A stretch of DNA of 64,000 nucleotides from JBCDCY01 sp039180875 (GTDB lineage: Bacteria > Pseudomonadota > Alphaproteobacteria > Rhodobacterales > Rhodobacteraceae): the NCBI GenBank assembly GCA_039180875.1, contig JBCDCY010000001.1, forward strand, positions 558,001 through 622,000, written 5' to 3'. The notes below the pieces were generated by a model. That model was not told the DNA's origin, searched no databases, and saw only the letters and a program-made list of their open reading frames with translations. The position numbers were made by a program, and so were the translations under genes. Shown here piece after piece: positions 24,930 to 33,506 of the stretch (position 1 is its first letter; each line of letters opens with the position of its first letter).

Positions 24930-25916
24930 ATGGCGCGCATCGAACGCATCGCCTTCGCCGAGCTGACGGGCTGGGGCGCCGACGACCATGGCGCCGCCCT
25001 GCCGGTCTTCCTGCGCTCCTGCTCCCACGCCCGAAGCACCGGCCAGATCGCCGCGGCCGACCTGACCGGTTTGCAAGGCGCGGCGGAAGCGGCACGGTCC
25101 GCCGATGCCCGGCGCTTCTTCGAGCAGGCGTTCGTGCCGCTCCGCATCCGGGACGGCGACGTTTCGCTCTTCACCGGCTATTACGAGCCGGAGCTCTTGG
25201 GCTCGCGCCAGTCGGGCGGCATCTACCGACATCCGATTTACGCCCCTCCCCCCGATCTGCCGGAGGGGCGCCCGTGGCTCAGCCGGGCCGAAATCGCCGC
25301 CGGTGCGCTCTCCGGACGCGGGTTGGAGATCGTCTGGCTCCGCGATCCGGTCGAGGCGTTCTTCATGCACGTCCAGGGCTCGGCCCGCATAAGGTTGGAG
25401 GAGGGTGGCACCGCCCGCCTCGGCTTTGCCGGGCGAAACGGCCATCCCTATCGCTCCGTCGGACGCCACATGGTGGCGCGCGGCCTGCTGGCGCCGCACG
25501 AGGCCTCGGCCCAGGCGATCAAGACCTGGGTGCGGGAGAACGGGGCGGAGGGTGAGGCGGTGCTGAACCACAATCCCTCCTACATTTTCTTCGAGGAGCG
25601 CCCGGAGCTGGAACCGGGCCTTGGCCCTGTCGGTGCGCTCGGCATCTCGGTGACGGCGATGCGCTCGCTTGCCGTCGATCCGGACTATGTGCCGCTCGGC
25701 GCGCCAGTCTGGGTGGAGACCGAGGGGCCGGAGGGGCCGATTTCTCATCTGATGATCGCCCAGGACGTGGGCTCCGCCATCAAGGGGGCGCAGCGCGGCG
25801 ACATCTTCTTCGGCTCGGGCGATGCGGCCGGGGCGCTGGCCGGGCGGATGCGGGCGAACGGCAGCCTGACGACCCTGGTGCCGCGCCAAGCCGCGGCGCG
25901 CCTGGGCTTCGCGTAG
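24930..25916 (+). CDS. mltA: MltA-type lytic murein transglycosylase
   Basis: Lytic transglycosylase that cleaves peptidoglycan glycan strands. The 328 residues contain the MltA barrel segments FTGYYEPELLGS, VEAFFMHVQGSARIRL, NPSYIFFEE and the 3D domain with the catalytic-type aspartates (VDPDYVPLGAPVWV and MIAQDVGSAIKGAQRGDIFFG). No signal peptide or lipobox is visible, and an in-frame stop 36 bases upstream of the ATG excludes a longer N-terminus. Export by an unrecognised route, or a misplaced start further inside the gene, remain possible. It is followed four bases later by smr. Confidence 0.92.
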   Translation: MARIERIAFAELTGWGADDHGAALPVFLRSCSHARSTGQIAAADLTGLQGAAEAARSADARRFFEQAFVPLRIRDGDVSLFTGYYEPELLGSRQSGGIYRHPIYAPPPDLPEGRPWLSRAEIAAGALSGRGLEIVWLRDPVEAFFMHVQGSARIRLEEGGTARLGFAGRNGHPYRSVGRHMVARGLLAPHEASAQAIKTWVRENGAEGEAVLNHNPSYIFFEERPELEPGLGPVGALGISVTAMRSLAVDPDYVPLGAPVWVETEGPEGPISHLMIAQDVGSAIKGAQRGDIFFGSGDAAGALAGRMRANGSLTTLVPRQAAARLGFA

Positions 25917-25920
25917 CGCG

Positions 25921-26460
25921 ATGGGCGCCGGCAAGCGTCGCGAGCTGAGTGCGGAGGACGCGGCCCTCTGGTCCCAGGTCGCCGCCGGTGCGACGCCGCT
26001 CCATCCCCAACGACGCGACCTTCCTGCGCCCAAACCCAGACCTCGACCGGTGCCGAAGGCCGCCCCGGCGATCCCGCACGCGCCCTCGCCATCCGGCCCC
26101 GGGCCGATCGGCGGCATCGACCGGCGCCTGGCCGACAAGCTCCGCCGCGGGCGCCTCGATCCCGACGCCCGGATCGACCTGCACGGCATGACCGCGGCCA
26201 GAGCCCATGCGGCGCTGACGCGCTTTCTCCTCACCGCCCACCAGCGCGCGGACCGCCTGATCCTGGTCATCACCGGCAAGGGCCGGGCCGAGGCGAGCGC
26301 CGGCCTGATCCCCGGCGAGGGCGGCGTGCTCCGCCGCGCGGTGCCGCACTGGTTGGAGGAGCCGCCGCTCCGCCCCATCGTGCTGCACATCATGCCGGCC
26401 CATGCCCGCCACGGCGGCAACGGCGCGCTCTACGTCTATCTCCGCCGGGTGCGCGGATGA
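25921..26460 (+). CDS. Smr-domain protein
   Basis: A 179-residue protein with a proline-rich, basic N-terminus and a C-terminal Smr domain (about 75-178). The domain motifs are ARIDLHGMT, VITGKGR and the closing AHARHGGNGALYVYLRR. Smr domains of MutS2 and stand-alone proteins are nucleases or nucleic-acid-binding modules; SmrA/SmrB of E. coli act on RNA and DNA. It follows mltA directly and its stop overlaps the next start by four bases. The nucleic-acid target is unknown. Confidence 0.9.
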   Translation: MGAGKRRELSAEDAALWSQVAAGATPLHPQRRDLPAPKPRPRPVPKAAPAIPHAPSPSGPGPIGGIDRRLADKLRRGRLDPDARIDLHGMTAARAHAALTRFLLTAHQRADRLILVITGKGRAEASAGLIPGEGGVLRRAVPHWLEEPPLRPIVLHIMPAHARHGGNGALYVYLRRVRG

Positions 26461-28103
26461 GGGATGCGGGCGATCAGACCGGCGGGCAGGTGCTGGTGCG
26501 GGCGTTGGAGGCCCAGGGCGTCGACCGCCTATTCTGCGTGCCGGGCGAAAGCTACCTCGCGGTGCTCGACGCACTCCACGACAGCCCCATCGACGTTGTC
26601 GTCGCCCGCCACGAAGGGGGTGCTGCGATGATGGCGGAGGCCGACGGCAAGCTGACCGGCCGCCCGGGCATCGCCTTCGTCACCCGCGGTCCAGGGGCCA
26701 CCAACGCTGCCTCCGGCGTCCATGTGGCCATGCAGGACTCGACGCCCATGGTCCTTTTCGTCGGCCAGATCGCCCGGGGCACACGGGGCCGCGAGGCGTT
26801 TCAGGAGGTCGATTATCGCCAGATGTACGGCCGCCTCGCTAAGTGGGTGGAGGAGATCGAGGAGCCCGACCGCATCCCCGAAATCCTCAACCACGCCTGG
26901 CACGTCGCAATGTCCGGCCGCCCGGGCCCTGTCGTCCTGACCCTGCCGGAGGACATGCTGACCAGCGTCACCGAAGCGAGCGCTGGCCCGCTTGTGGAGG
27001 TCGCCGAGCCCGCCCCCACCCCAACCGCCATGGCCCGGTTCGCCGAGATGTTGGCGGAGGCGGAGGCGCCCATCGTCATCGCCGGCGGCAGCCGTTGGGA
27101 CGGCGCGGCGGTCGAGGCGCTGCGGTTCTGGGCCGAGGCTGCCGGCCTTCCCGTCGCCTGCACCTTCCGGCGCCAGCACCTCTTCGACAACACCCACCCG
27201 AACTACGCCGGCGATGTGGGCCTCGGCATCAATCCTCGGCTCCGGGCGCGGATCGAGGCGGCGGATCTGATCGTGCTCCTCGGCGCGCGCTTCTCCGAGA
27301 ACCCGAGCCAGGGCTTCACGCTGCTCGACATCCCGGCGCCCCGCCAGCGCCTTGTCCATGTCCATCCCGGCGCCGAAGAACTCGGCCGCATCTACACGCC
27401 CTACCTGGCCATCAGCGCGACGCCCGGCGCGTTCCTCGCCGCGGCGCGCGATCTGTCCGAGCAGACCCGCAGCCTCGACCCGTCGGTGTCATCGGACTAC
27501 CGCGCCTGGTCCGCAGTCGAGGCCGCACCCGGTGCCCTCACCATGTCCCATGTCATGCAGGCATTGGCGGAGAGCTTGCCTGATGACGCCATCCTGACGA
27601 ACGGCGCGGGGAACTATGCTATCTGGCTGCATCGCTTCTGGCGCTATCGCGGCTTCGGCACCCAGGTGGCGCCGACCTCGGGTTCCATGGGCTACGGCCT
27701 GCCGGCGGCGATTGCCGCCAAGTGCCGCCATCCCGACCGGCCGGTGATCTGCCTTGCCGGGGACGGCTGTTTCCAGATGACGGGGCAGGAGCTGGCGACG
27801 GCCCGGCAGCGGGGCGCGGCTGTGGTGGTGCTGGTGGCGGACAACGGCATGTACGGCACGATCCGCATGCACCAGGAGCGGCATTATCCACACCGCATCA
27901 GCGCCACCGAGCTCAGCAATCCCGACTTCGCCGCCCTCGCCCAGGCCCACGGTGCGCTGGGCCTGACGGTGGGCAGCCCGGCCGAGGTCCGACCGGCGCT
28001 GGAGCGGGCGCTCGCCAGTGAGGTGCCCGCCCTTCTCCATCTCAAGCTCGACCCCGAGGTGATCACGCCGAGCGCGACCATCGCGTCGTTGCGCTCGGGC
28101 TAA
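26457..28103 (+). CDS. Thiamine-diphosphate enzyme, acetolactate synthase large-subunit-like
   Basis: A 548-residue enzyme of the acetohydroxyacid-synthase-like ThDP superfamily. The N-terminal Pyr domain includes ARHEGGAAMMAEAD with the ThDP-activating glutamate, the middle domain begins near 190, and the C-terminal PP domain has the ThDP motif GDGCFQMTGQELATARQRGA followed by DNGMYGTI. No regulatory small subunit gene is adjacent and ilvC is absent, so it need not act in branched-chain amino-acid synthesis. Related proteins include decarboxylases and ligases with other substrates. It overlaps smr by four bases and is the last gene of that unit. Confidence 0.85.
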   Translation: MRDAGDQTGGQVLVRALEAQGVDRLFCVPGESYLAVLDALHDSPIDVVVARHEGGAAMMAEADGKLTGRPGIAFVTRGPGATNAASGVHVAMQDSTPMVLFVGQIARGTRGREAFQEVDYRQMYGRLAKWVEEIEEPDRIPEILNHAWHVAMSGRPGPVVLTLPEDMLTSVTEASAGPLVEVAEPAPTPTAMARFAEMLAEAEAPIVIAGGSRWDGAAVEALRFWAEAAGLPVACTFRRQHLFDNTHPNYAGDVGLGINPRLRARIEAADLIVLLGARFSENPSQGFTLLDIPAPRQRLVHVHPGAEELGRIYTPYLAISATPGAFLAAARDLSEQTRSLDPSVSSDYRAWSAVEAAPGALTMSHVMQALAESLPDDAILTNGAGNYAIWLHRFWRYRGFGTQVAPTSGSMGYGLPAAIAAKCRHPDRPVICLAGDGCFQMTGQELATARQRGAAVVVLVADNGMYGTIRMHQERHYPHRISATELSNPDFAALAQAHGALGLTVGSPAEVRPALERALASEVPALLHLKLDPEVITPSATIASLRSG

Positions 28104-28107
28104 GGCC

Positions 28108-28122
28108 GGGGGCGCTGCCCCC
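28108..28122 (+). terminator. Short GC hairpin after the ThDP enzyme gene
   Basis: GGGGGC GCT GCCCCC starts four bases after the TAA stop at 28103. There is no T tract. It could act as an intrinsic-like terminator or belong to the repeat element that follows. Confidence 0.45.
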
Positions 28123-28147
28123 TCTTCGCTCCGCGAATTCACCCCTG

Positions 28148-28213
28148 GGATATTTGGGTCACTGCGAAAGCTCTGACCTTTTTCGCAGTGGCAGAAATTT
28201 CCCCGCCGGAGGC
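28148..28213 (+). repeat. Dispersed palindromic element, copy A
   Basis: A 66-bp element: GGATATTT at the left edge, a perfect 10-bp stem CACTGCGAAA / TTTCGCAGTG (28160-28169 with 28181-28190), AAATTTCC, then the tail CCGCCGGAGGC (28203-28213). The same layout and length occur at 45206-45271 with a different stem sequence, and a half element occurs at 62034-62068. It lies in the convergent gap between the ThDP enzyme and PLP lyase genes. Confidence 0.75.
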
Positions 28214-28235
28214 ATTCATCCCCTCGCCAGGCTGG

Positions 28236-29213
28236 TTACGGCTCCAGGGTGGCGAGGGCGCGAGCGAAGATCGCCGGGTCCACATTGCCGCCCGTGGCGA
28301 CGGCGATCACCGTGTCGCCGTCAAAGCTCTCTGGCTGGAAGAGCGCGGCGGCGAGGGCGGCCGCGCCCCCTGGTTCCAGCACGATCTTCAGCCGCTGCCA
28401 GGCGAGGCCCATGGCGCGGAGGCACTCCTCCTCCCTCACCACCAGACCCGGGCCGGCATGGTTTGCGAGGATCGGCAGGGTGAGCTCGCCGGGCGTCATC
28501 GTCACGATGGCGTCGCAGATCGAGCCCGACTGGCTGGGGTTGGAGATCGGCCGCCCGGCGGCGAGCGACCGGGCCATGTCGTCGAACCGCTCGGGCTCCG
28601 CCGTGCGCACCCGCAGGCCCGGCGCCTCCTCCGCCAGGGCGAGCGCGATGCCGGAGGCGAGCCCGCCCCCACCGCAGCAAACGGCAACATCCGCGGTCTC
28701 GACCCCGGCCGCCTTGGCCTGGGCCGCGATCTCCAGCCCGGCGGTGCCCTGGCCGGCGATGACGTGGGGGTCGTCGTAGGGCGGCACGACGGTCATGCCG
28801 CGCTCCGCCGCGATGACCCCGCCGATCGCGTCCCGATCCCCGCTTTCGCGGTCGTAGGTGACGATCTCGGCCCCATAGCTGCGGGTGTTCTCGATCTTGA
28901 TGCGCGGCGCGTCCTCCGGCATCACGATCACCGCCGGGCTGTTGAGCAGCTTGGCCGCCCTTGCCACCCCCTGGGCGTGGTTGCCGGAGGAGAAGGCGAG
29001 GACACCGCGCTGCCGCTCCGCCTCCGTCAGGGCCGACAGCCGGGACCAGCCGCCGCGAAACTTGAAGCTGCCGGTGTGCTGCAGGCACTCCGCCTTGATC
29101 AGCAGCCGGCGCCCGGCAATCTCGTCGAGAAAGTCGGAGGAGAGGAGCGGGGTGACCCGGCCGACGGACGCGAAGCGCTCCGCCGCCGCGTGGATCATTG
29201 CGATATCGCTCAC
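28236..29213 (-). CDS. PLP-dependent threonine dehydratase/serine racemase-like enzyme
   Basis: Fold-type II PLP enzyme of 325 residues, related to catabolic threonine ammonia-lyase and serine racemase. The PLP lysine lies in TGSFKFRGG (about K51), with the cofactor loops SSGNHAQGVA and CCGGGGLASG. It has no ACT regulatory domain, which argues against the biosynthetic IlvA type. The GTG at 29213 overlaps the upstream stop (GTGA); an ATG 15 bases later is the alternative. It is the last of a three-gene operon with an alpha/beta hydrolase and a haloacid dehalogenase. The substrate is uncertain. Confidence 0.85.
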   Translation of the reverse strand: MSDIAMIHAAAERFASVGRVTPLLSSDFLDEIAGRRLLIKAECLQHTGSFKFRGGWSRLSALTEAERQRGVLAFSSGNHAQGVARAAKLLNSPAVIVMPEDAPRIKIENTRSYGAEIVTYDRESGDRDAIGGVIAAERGMTVVPPYDDPHVIAGQGTAGLEIAAQAKAAGVETADVAVCCGGGGLASGIALALAEEAPGLRVRTAEPERFDDMARSLAAGRPISNPSQSGSICDAIVTMTPGELTLPILANHAGPGLVVREEECLRAMGLAWQRLKIVLEPGGAAALAAALFQPESFDGDTVIAVATGGNVDPAIFARALATLEP

Positions 29214-30052
29214 GGCGTTGCGTCCAGGAAACGGTCGATCAGGGCGATGCTCTCCGGCTCCGTCAGGAACGGCACATGGCCGCGATCCGGCACCTCGGCG
29301 AAGAGCATGTCGGGGCGGGCGGTCCGCATCCGGGCGGCGGTCTCGGCGCTCAAGAGGTTGGAGTTGGCGCCGCGCAGCAGCGCCAGCGGCACGCCCTCGA
29401 GCGCGGCGAAGAGCGGCCAGAGATCCGGCGGCGTCTCGGGCGTGTTGGCGAGCACCGCCTCGCGGAGGCCGGGATCGTAGCGCAGCTCCAGCCCGGCATC
29501 GGTCTCCACATAGATCGCCTCGACCGCGCGCCGCCATTCCTCCGGCGTCACGGTCGGGAACATCTCGGCCAGCGCCGCCGCCTGGCCCGCTGCCGCCTCG
29601 GCATAGCTGGCGTAGCTCGGCGGGCGGCCGAGATAGGCCGAGATCGCCTCGAGCCCCTTCGGATCCACCTCCGGCCCGATGTCGTTGAGGAGGACGCCGG
29701 CCAGCCGGTCCTTGGCAATGACCGCGATCGTCATGGCCAGAAGGCCGCCGCGCGAGGTGCCGAGGATGATGGCGCGGGGGATCTCGAGATGATCGAGAAG
29801 GGCCAGCGCATCCTGCGCCTCGACCGGCACCGTGTAGTTCATCACGTCCGGATCCCAGTCCGAGGCGCCCCGCCCCCGGGAATCGAGCCGTATGATCCGC
29901 CGCCGCCCGCCCAACCGCTCCGCCACCGGCGCGAAGTCGGCCATGTTGCGGGTGAGACCGGCGAGGCAGAGGACCGGCGTGCCCGGCCCGCCGCTGTCGA
30001 CGAAGGCGAGCTGCAGGCGGTCGGCCACGGCGAACCGCCCGACGGCACTCAT
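29210..30052 (-). CDS. Alpha/beta-fold hydrolase
   Basis: A 280-residue serine hydrolase. The nucleophile elbow is GTSRGG (about residues 97-102), the oxyanion region is CLAGLTRNMADF, and the general-base histidine is probably in the C-terminal DRGHVPFL segment. The fold is that of esterases, lactonases and C-C hydrolases; the substrate cannot be identified. The ATG at 30052 forms an ATGA overlap with the haloacid dehalogenase gene and is preferred over an ATG 57 bases earlier. Translational coupling to both neighbours suggests that the three enzymes share a pathway. Confidence 0.88.
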   Translation of the reverse strand: MSAVGRFAVADRLQLAFVDSGGPGTPVLCLAGLTRNMADFAPVAERLGGRRRIIRLDSRGRGASDWDPDVMNYTVPVEAQDALALLDHLEIPRAIILGTSRGGLLAMTIAVIAKDRLAGVLLNDIGPEVDPKGLEAISAYLGRPPSYASYAEAAAGQAAALAEMFPTVTPEEWRRAVEAIYVETDAGLELRYDPGLREAVLANTPETPPDLWPLFAALEGVPLALLRGANSNLLSAETAARMRTARPDMLFAEVPDRGHVPFLTEPESIALIDRFLDATP

Positions 30053-30729
30053 GCTGCGATCTCCGGGATCGTGGTGAGGTCGGAGAGGACATGGGCCGGC
30101 TCGGCCCAAAGCCGCTCCATCGGCTCGCCCGCCCGGTTCACCCAGACGGTGCGAAAGCCGTAGCCGGAAGCGGCCGCCGCGTCCCAGCCGTTGGAGGAGG
30201 CGAACAGCACCTCGCCCCGCGCCACGTCGAAGCGGGCGCCGACCAGGTCGTAGACGCTGTCATGGGGCTTGAAGACGCCCACCTCCTCCACCGACAGCAC
30301 GGCGTCGAGGACGGCACCGATCCCGGCGGAGTCGATCGCGCCCTTCAGCATGGCGGGCGAGCCGTTGGAGAGGATGGCGGTGCGGAGGCCCGCTTCCTTC
30401 AATGCCGCCAGCATGGCCGGCACCTCGGGGTAGGCCGACAGCTCCCAGTAGAGCGCCAGCAGACGGGCGCGCAGGTCCGCCTCAGCGAGCCCCGCCTCCT
30501 CCAATGCGACGTCGAGCGCATCGCCCGTCACCTGCCAGAAATCGCAGTGCTTGCCGGCCACGGCGCGGAGCCAGGTGTATTGCAGCTGCTTTGCCCGCCA
30601 GGTCCGGGCGATGGCGGGCCAGGTCTCCGCCAATGCCTCCCGCCCCGGTTCGGCCGCGCATTCCCGGGCGGCCGCGGCCACGTCGAAAAGCGTGCCGTAG
30701 GCGTCGAAGATGCAGGTGGTGATGGCCAT
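30049..30729 (-). CDS. Haloacid dehalogenase type II (HAD superfamily)
   Basis: A 226-residue HAD hydrolase resembling L-2-haloacid dehalogenase. The nucleophilic aspartate lies in FDAYGTLFD (about residue 8), motif II is LSNGSP, the lysine motif is GVFKPHDSVYDL and the type II signature SSNGWDAAAA is present. The SSNGWD sequence separates it from phosphoglycolate phosphatases. The ATG at 30729 fits the family N-terminus and lies 10 bases after the fabI stop. A physiological role in halogenated acid breakdown is not proven by family membership. Confidence 0.87.
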   Translation of the reverse strand: MAITTCIFDAYGTLFDVAAAARECAAEPGREALAETWPAIARTWRAKQLQYTWLRAVAGKHCDFWQVTGDALDVALEEAGLAEADLRARLLALYWELSAYPEVPAMLAALKEAGLRTAILSNGSPAMLKGAIDSAGIGAVLDAVLSVEEVGVFKPHDSVYDLVGARFDVARGEVLFASSNGWDAAAASGYGFRTVWVNRAGEPMERLWAEPAHVLSDLTTIPEIAA

Positions 30730-30739
30730 AGCCGGCGGG

Positions 30740-31528
30740 CTAGAGGTTTTCGGGCTGGGCCATGCCGATCGCATGGTAGCCGCCGTCGGCGAACACGATC
30801 TCCCCCGTCGTGGCGGCACCGAGATCGGAGAGCAGGAAGAGCGCCGTGCCCCCCACCGCCTCGAGCGAGGCGTTGCTGCGCAACGGCGCATTCGCCTCCA
30901 CCGCCTTGAAGACCCGCCGCGCGCCGCCGATGGCCGAGCCCGCCAATGTCCGCATCGGCCCGGGGCTCACCGCATTCACCCGGATGCCCTGGGGGCCGAG
31001 ATCGTTGGCGAGGTAGCGCACCGAACATTCCAGCGCGGCCTTCGCCACCCCCATCACGTTATAGTTCGGCATCACCCGCTCCGCCCCGATATAGGTGAGC
31101 GTCAGGACCGAGCCGCCCCCCGGCATCAGTTCCGCCGCCCGGCGGGTGAGATCGACGAAGCTGTAGCAGGAGATGTCGAGGGAGTGCCGGAAGTTCATGC
31201 GGGAGGTGTTGACGAAGCGCCCGTTCAACTCCGCCTTGTCGGAATAGGCGATGGCGTGGACCAGGAAGTCGAGCCCATCCCAGGCCGCCCCCAACCGATC
31301 GAAGAGCGCGTCCATCGAGGCGTCGTCCTGCACGTCCACCGGCAGCAAATGCTCGACGCCCAGGCTCTCGGCGAGCGGTGCCACCCGCCGGCCGAAATTG
31401 TCGCCCTGGTAGGTGAGCGCCAGCTCCGCCCCGTGGGCGTGCAGGGTCCGGGCGATGCCCCAGGCGATGGAATGGTCGTTGGCGACGCCGAGCACGACGC
31501 CGCGTTTGCCCTGCATCAGGGTACTCAC
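30740..31528 (-). CDS. fabI: Enoyl-[acyl-carrier-protein] reductase (NADH) FabI
   Basis: Catalyses the last reduction of each fatty-acid elongation cycle and is the target of triclosan-type inhibitors. About 262 residues of an atypical short-chain dehydrogenase: N-terminal GKRGVVLGVANDHSIAWGIA, the DVQDD segment, catalytic Tyr and Lys in YNVMGVAKAALE, and the C-terminal FLLSDLGAATTGEIVFADGG. Three starts are possible (31564 ATG overlapping fabB, 31528 GTG, 31516 ATG). The GTG gives the usual FabI N-terminus. It follows fabB in the same operon. Confidence 0.95.
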   Translation of the reverse strand: MSTLMQGKRGVVLGVANDHSIAWGIARTLHAHGAELALTYQGDNFGRRVAPLAESLGVEHLLPVDVQDDASMDALFDRLGAAWDGLDFLVHAIAYSDKAELNGRFVNTSRMNFRHSLDISCYSFVDLTRRAAELMPGGGSVLTLTYIGAERVMPNYNVMGVAKAALECSVRYLANDLGPQGIRVNAVSPGPMRTLAGSAIGGARRVFKAVEANAPLRSNASLEAVGGTALFLLSDLGAATTGEIVFADGGYHAIGMAQPENL

Positions 31529-31553
31529 GGTGCCGGGGGCACCTTGGCTGAGG

Positions 31554-32777
31554 TCACGCAACATAGCGGCTGATCGCAAGCGTTGCGTTGGTGCCGCCGA
31601 AGCCGAAGCTGTTGGAGAGCACGGTGTCGAGGCCGGCATCGTCCACCCGCTCCATCGCGATCTCCGACGCGGCGATTTCCGGGTCGAGCTCGTTCACGTT
31701 GGCCGAGGCGGCGATGAAATCGTGCTGCAGCATCAGGATGCAGTAGATCGCCTCCTGCACCCCGGTGGCGCCCAGGGAATGGCCGGTGAGCGATTTGGTC
31801 GAGGAGATCACCGGGGTGTCGTTGCCGAAGACCTCCCGCACCGCTTTGACCTCCGGCAGGTCGCCCGCCTGGGTCGAGGTGCCGTGGGCGTTGATATACT
31901 GCACGCTGCGCTCGCCGAGGGTCGCCTTGGCAAGGCGCATGCAGCGGGCCGCCCCCTCACCCGACGGCGCCACCATGTCGTAGCCGTCGGAGGTGGCGCC
32001 GTAGCCGGTGATCTCGCCGTAGATCTTGGCACCCCGGGCCTTGGCCCGCTCCAGCTCCTCCAGCACCACGACGCCGCCGCCCCCGGCGATGACGAAGCCG
32101 TCGCGGCTGGCGTCGAACGGCCGGCTCGCCGTCTCCGGCGTGTCGTTGTACTTCGACGACATCGCCCCCATGCCGTCGAAGAGGCAGGAGAGGGTCCAGT
32201 CGAGCTCCTCACCCCCGCCGGCGAAGACGATATCCTGCTTGCCCCACTGGATCAGCTCCGCCCCGTTGCCGATGCAATGGGCCGAGGTCGAGCAGGCCGA
32301 GGTGATGGAGTAGTTCACCCCCTTGATCTTGAAGGGCGTGGCGAGGCAGGCGGAGTTGGTCGACGACATCCCCCGGGTCACCATGAACGGCCCGATGCGG
32401 CGGGGCGAGCCCTTCTCCAGCACTGTCTGGTGGGCGTTGAACAGGTTCTTGGTCGACGGCCCGCCCGAGCCCATGATCAGGCCGGAGCGCTCGTGGCTCA
32501 CCTCCGCCTCCGTCAGGCCGCTGTCGGCGATGGCCTGCTCCATGGCGATGAAATTGTAGGCCGCGCCGTCGCCCATAAAGCGCATCTGGCGCTTGTCGAC
32601 ATGGGCCGCGAGGTCGATCGCCGGCGCCCCGTGCACCTGGCATTTGAAGCCGTGCTCGGCATAGTCGGGCGCGAACGAGATGCCGGAGCGCCCCTCGCGC
32701 AGCGATGTCAGAACCTCGCCCACGTCATTGCCGATTGAAGAGACGATCCCGATGCCGGTGACGACCACGCGCCGCAT
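31554..32777 (-). CDS. fabB: 3-oxoacyl-[acyl-carrier-protein] synthase I (FabB)
   Basis: Condensing enzyme needed to elongate unsaturated acyl chains. The 407 residues contain the Cys-His-His triad: C162 in SACSTSAHCIG, H298 in NAHGTSTQAGD and H333 in TGHSLGATG. The length and the lack of FabF-type features fit FabB. It is preceded by fabA and followed by fabI, the standard unsaturated-fatty-acid cluster of alphaproteobacteria, with 21 bases between fabA and fabB. The three genes probably share one transcript from the promoter region between fabA and irr. Confidence 0.95.
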   Translation of the reverse strand: MRRVVVTGIGIVSSIGNDVGEVLTSLREGRSGISFAPDYAEHGFKCQVHGAPAIDLAAHVDKRQMRFMGDGAAYNFIAMEQAIADSGLTEAEVSHERSGLIMGSGGPSTKNLFNAHQTVLEKGSPRRIGPFMVTRGMSSTNSACLATPFKIKGVNYSITSACSTSAHCIGNGAELIQWGKQDIVFAGGGEELDWTLSCLFDGMGAMSSKYNDTPETASRPFDASRDGFVIAGGGGVVVLEELERAKARGAKIYGEITGYGATSDGYDMVAPSGEGAARCMRLAKATLGERSVQYINAHGTSTQAGDLPEVKAVREVFGNDTPVISSTKSLTGHSLGATGVQEAIYCILMLQHDFIAASANVNELDPEIAASEIAMERVDDAGLDTVLSNSFGFGGTNATLAISRYVA

Positions 32778-32798
32778 ATCGCACCCTTTCCCTGGCCC

Positions 32799-33317
32799 TC
32801 AGGCCTCAGCGGTTTCCTGAAACAGTCCCACGCGCATGTCTTTGACCGTATAGACCAACTCGCCATCGGCGTGCAGCAGGCCGTCGGCGATGCCGAGTTT
32901 CAGCTTCCGGTCGATCACCCGTTTGATGTCCACGGTGTATTCGATCAGCTTCACCCCGGGCGTCACCATGCCGGTGAGCTTGACCTCCCCCACGCCCAGC
33001 GCCCGCCCCCGCCCAGGCAGGCCGAGCCAGCCGAGGAAGAAGCCGGTGATCTGCCAGAGCGCGTCGAGGCCGAGGCATCCCGGCATCACCGGATCGCCCA
33101 GGAAGTGGCATTCAAAGAACCAGAGATCGGGCCGCACGTCGAGCTCGGCCGTGACCAAGCCCTTGCCGTGGGCACCGCCCTCGGCCGCGATATGCGTTAC
33201 CCGATCCATCATCAGCATCGGCGGGCTCGGCAGCTGTGCATTGCCGGGGCCGAAAAGCTCCCCCCGCGCGCACTGCATAAGGCCCTCGAAATCAAAGCTG
33301 TTCTGGCGTTCGCTCAT
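32799..33317 (-). CDS. fabA: 3-hydroxydecanoyl-[acyl-carrier-protein] dehydratase/isomerase FabA
   Basis: Bifunctional dehydratase-isomerase that introduces the cis double bond at the C10 stage. The 172 residues have the active-site pair H71 and D85 in CHFLGDPVMPGCLGLDALWQ, at essentially the same positions as in E. coli FabA, and the conserved N-terminal PPMLMMDRV. It is the first gene of fabA-fabB-fabI and diverges from irr across 189 bases. That gap contains the palindrome TTACGTAA at 33482-33489, which could belong to either promoter. Confidence 0.96.
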   Translation of the reverse strand: MSERQNSFDFEGLMQCARGELFGPGNAQLPSPPMLMMDRVTHIAAEGGAHGKGLVTAELDVRPDLWFFECHFLGDPVMPGCLGLDALWQITGFFLGWLGLPGRGRALGVGEVKLTGMVTPGVKLIEYTVDIKRVIDRKLKLGIADGLLHADGELVYTVKDMRVGLFQETAEA

Positions 33318-33506
33318 GCAAGTTCCGAGGGTCCGTGGCGGTTCAGCAGATCGCGGCGAACCCCTAGCACCGGCGCCCCGGGCGGCGCAATCCCTGCACC
33401 GCTCCGCGCGCGATACCGTCTGGCGGCGTGCGCTCCCCTAGAAATCGAGAGGAAACGGGGATAGGTTCCAGCCTGAGAACGTTACGTAAGGCGAAACGCG
33501 CAAACG

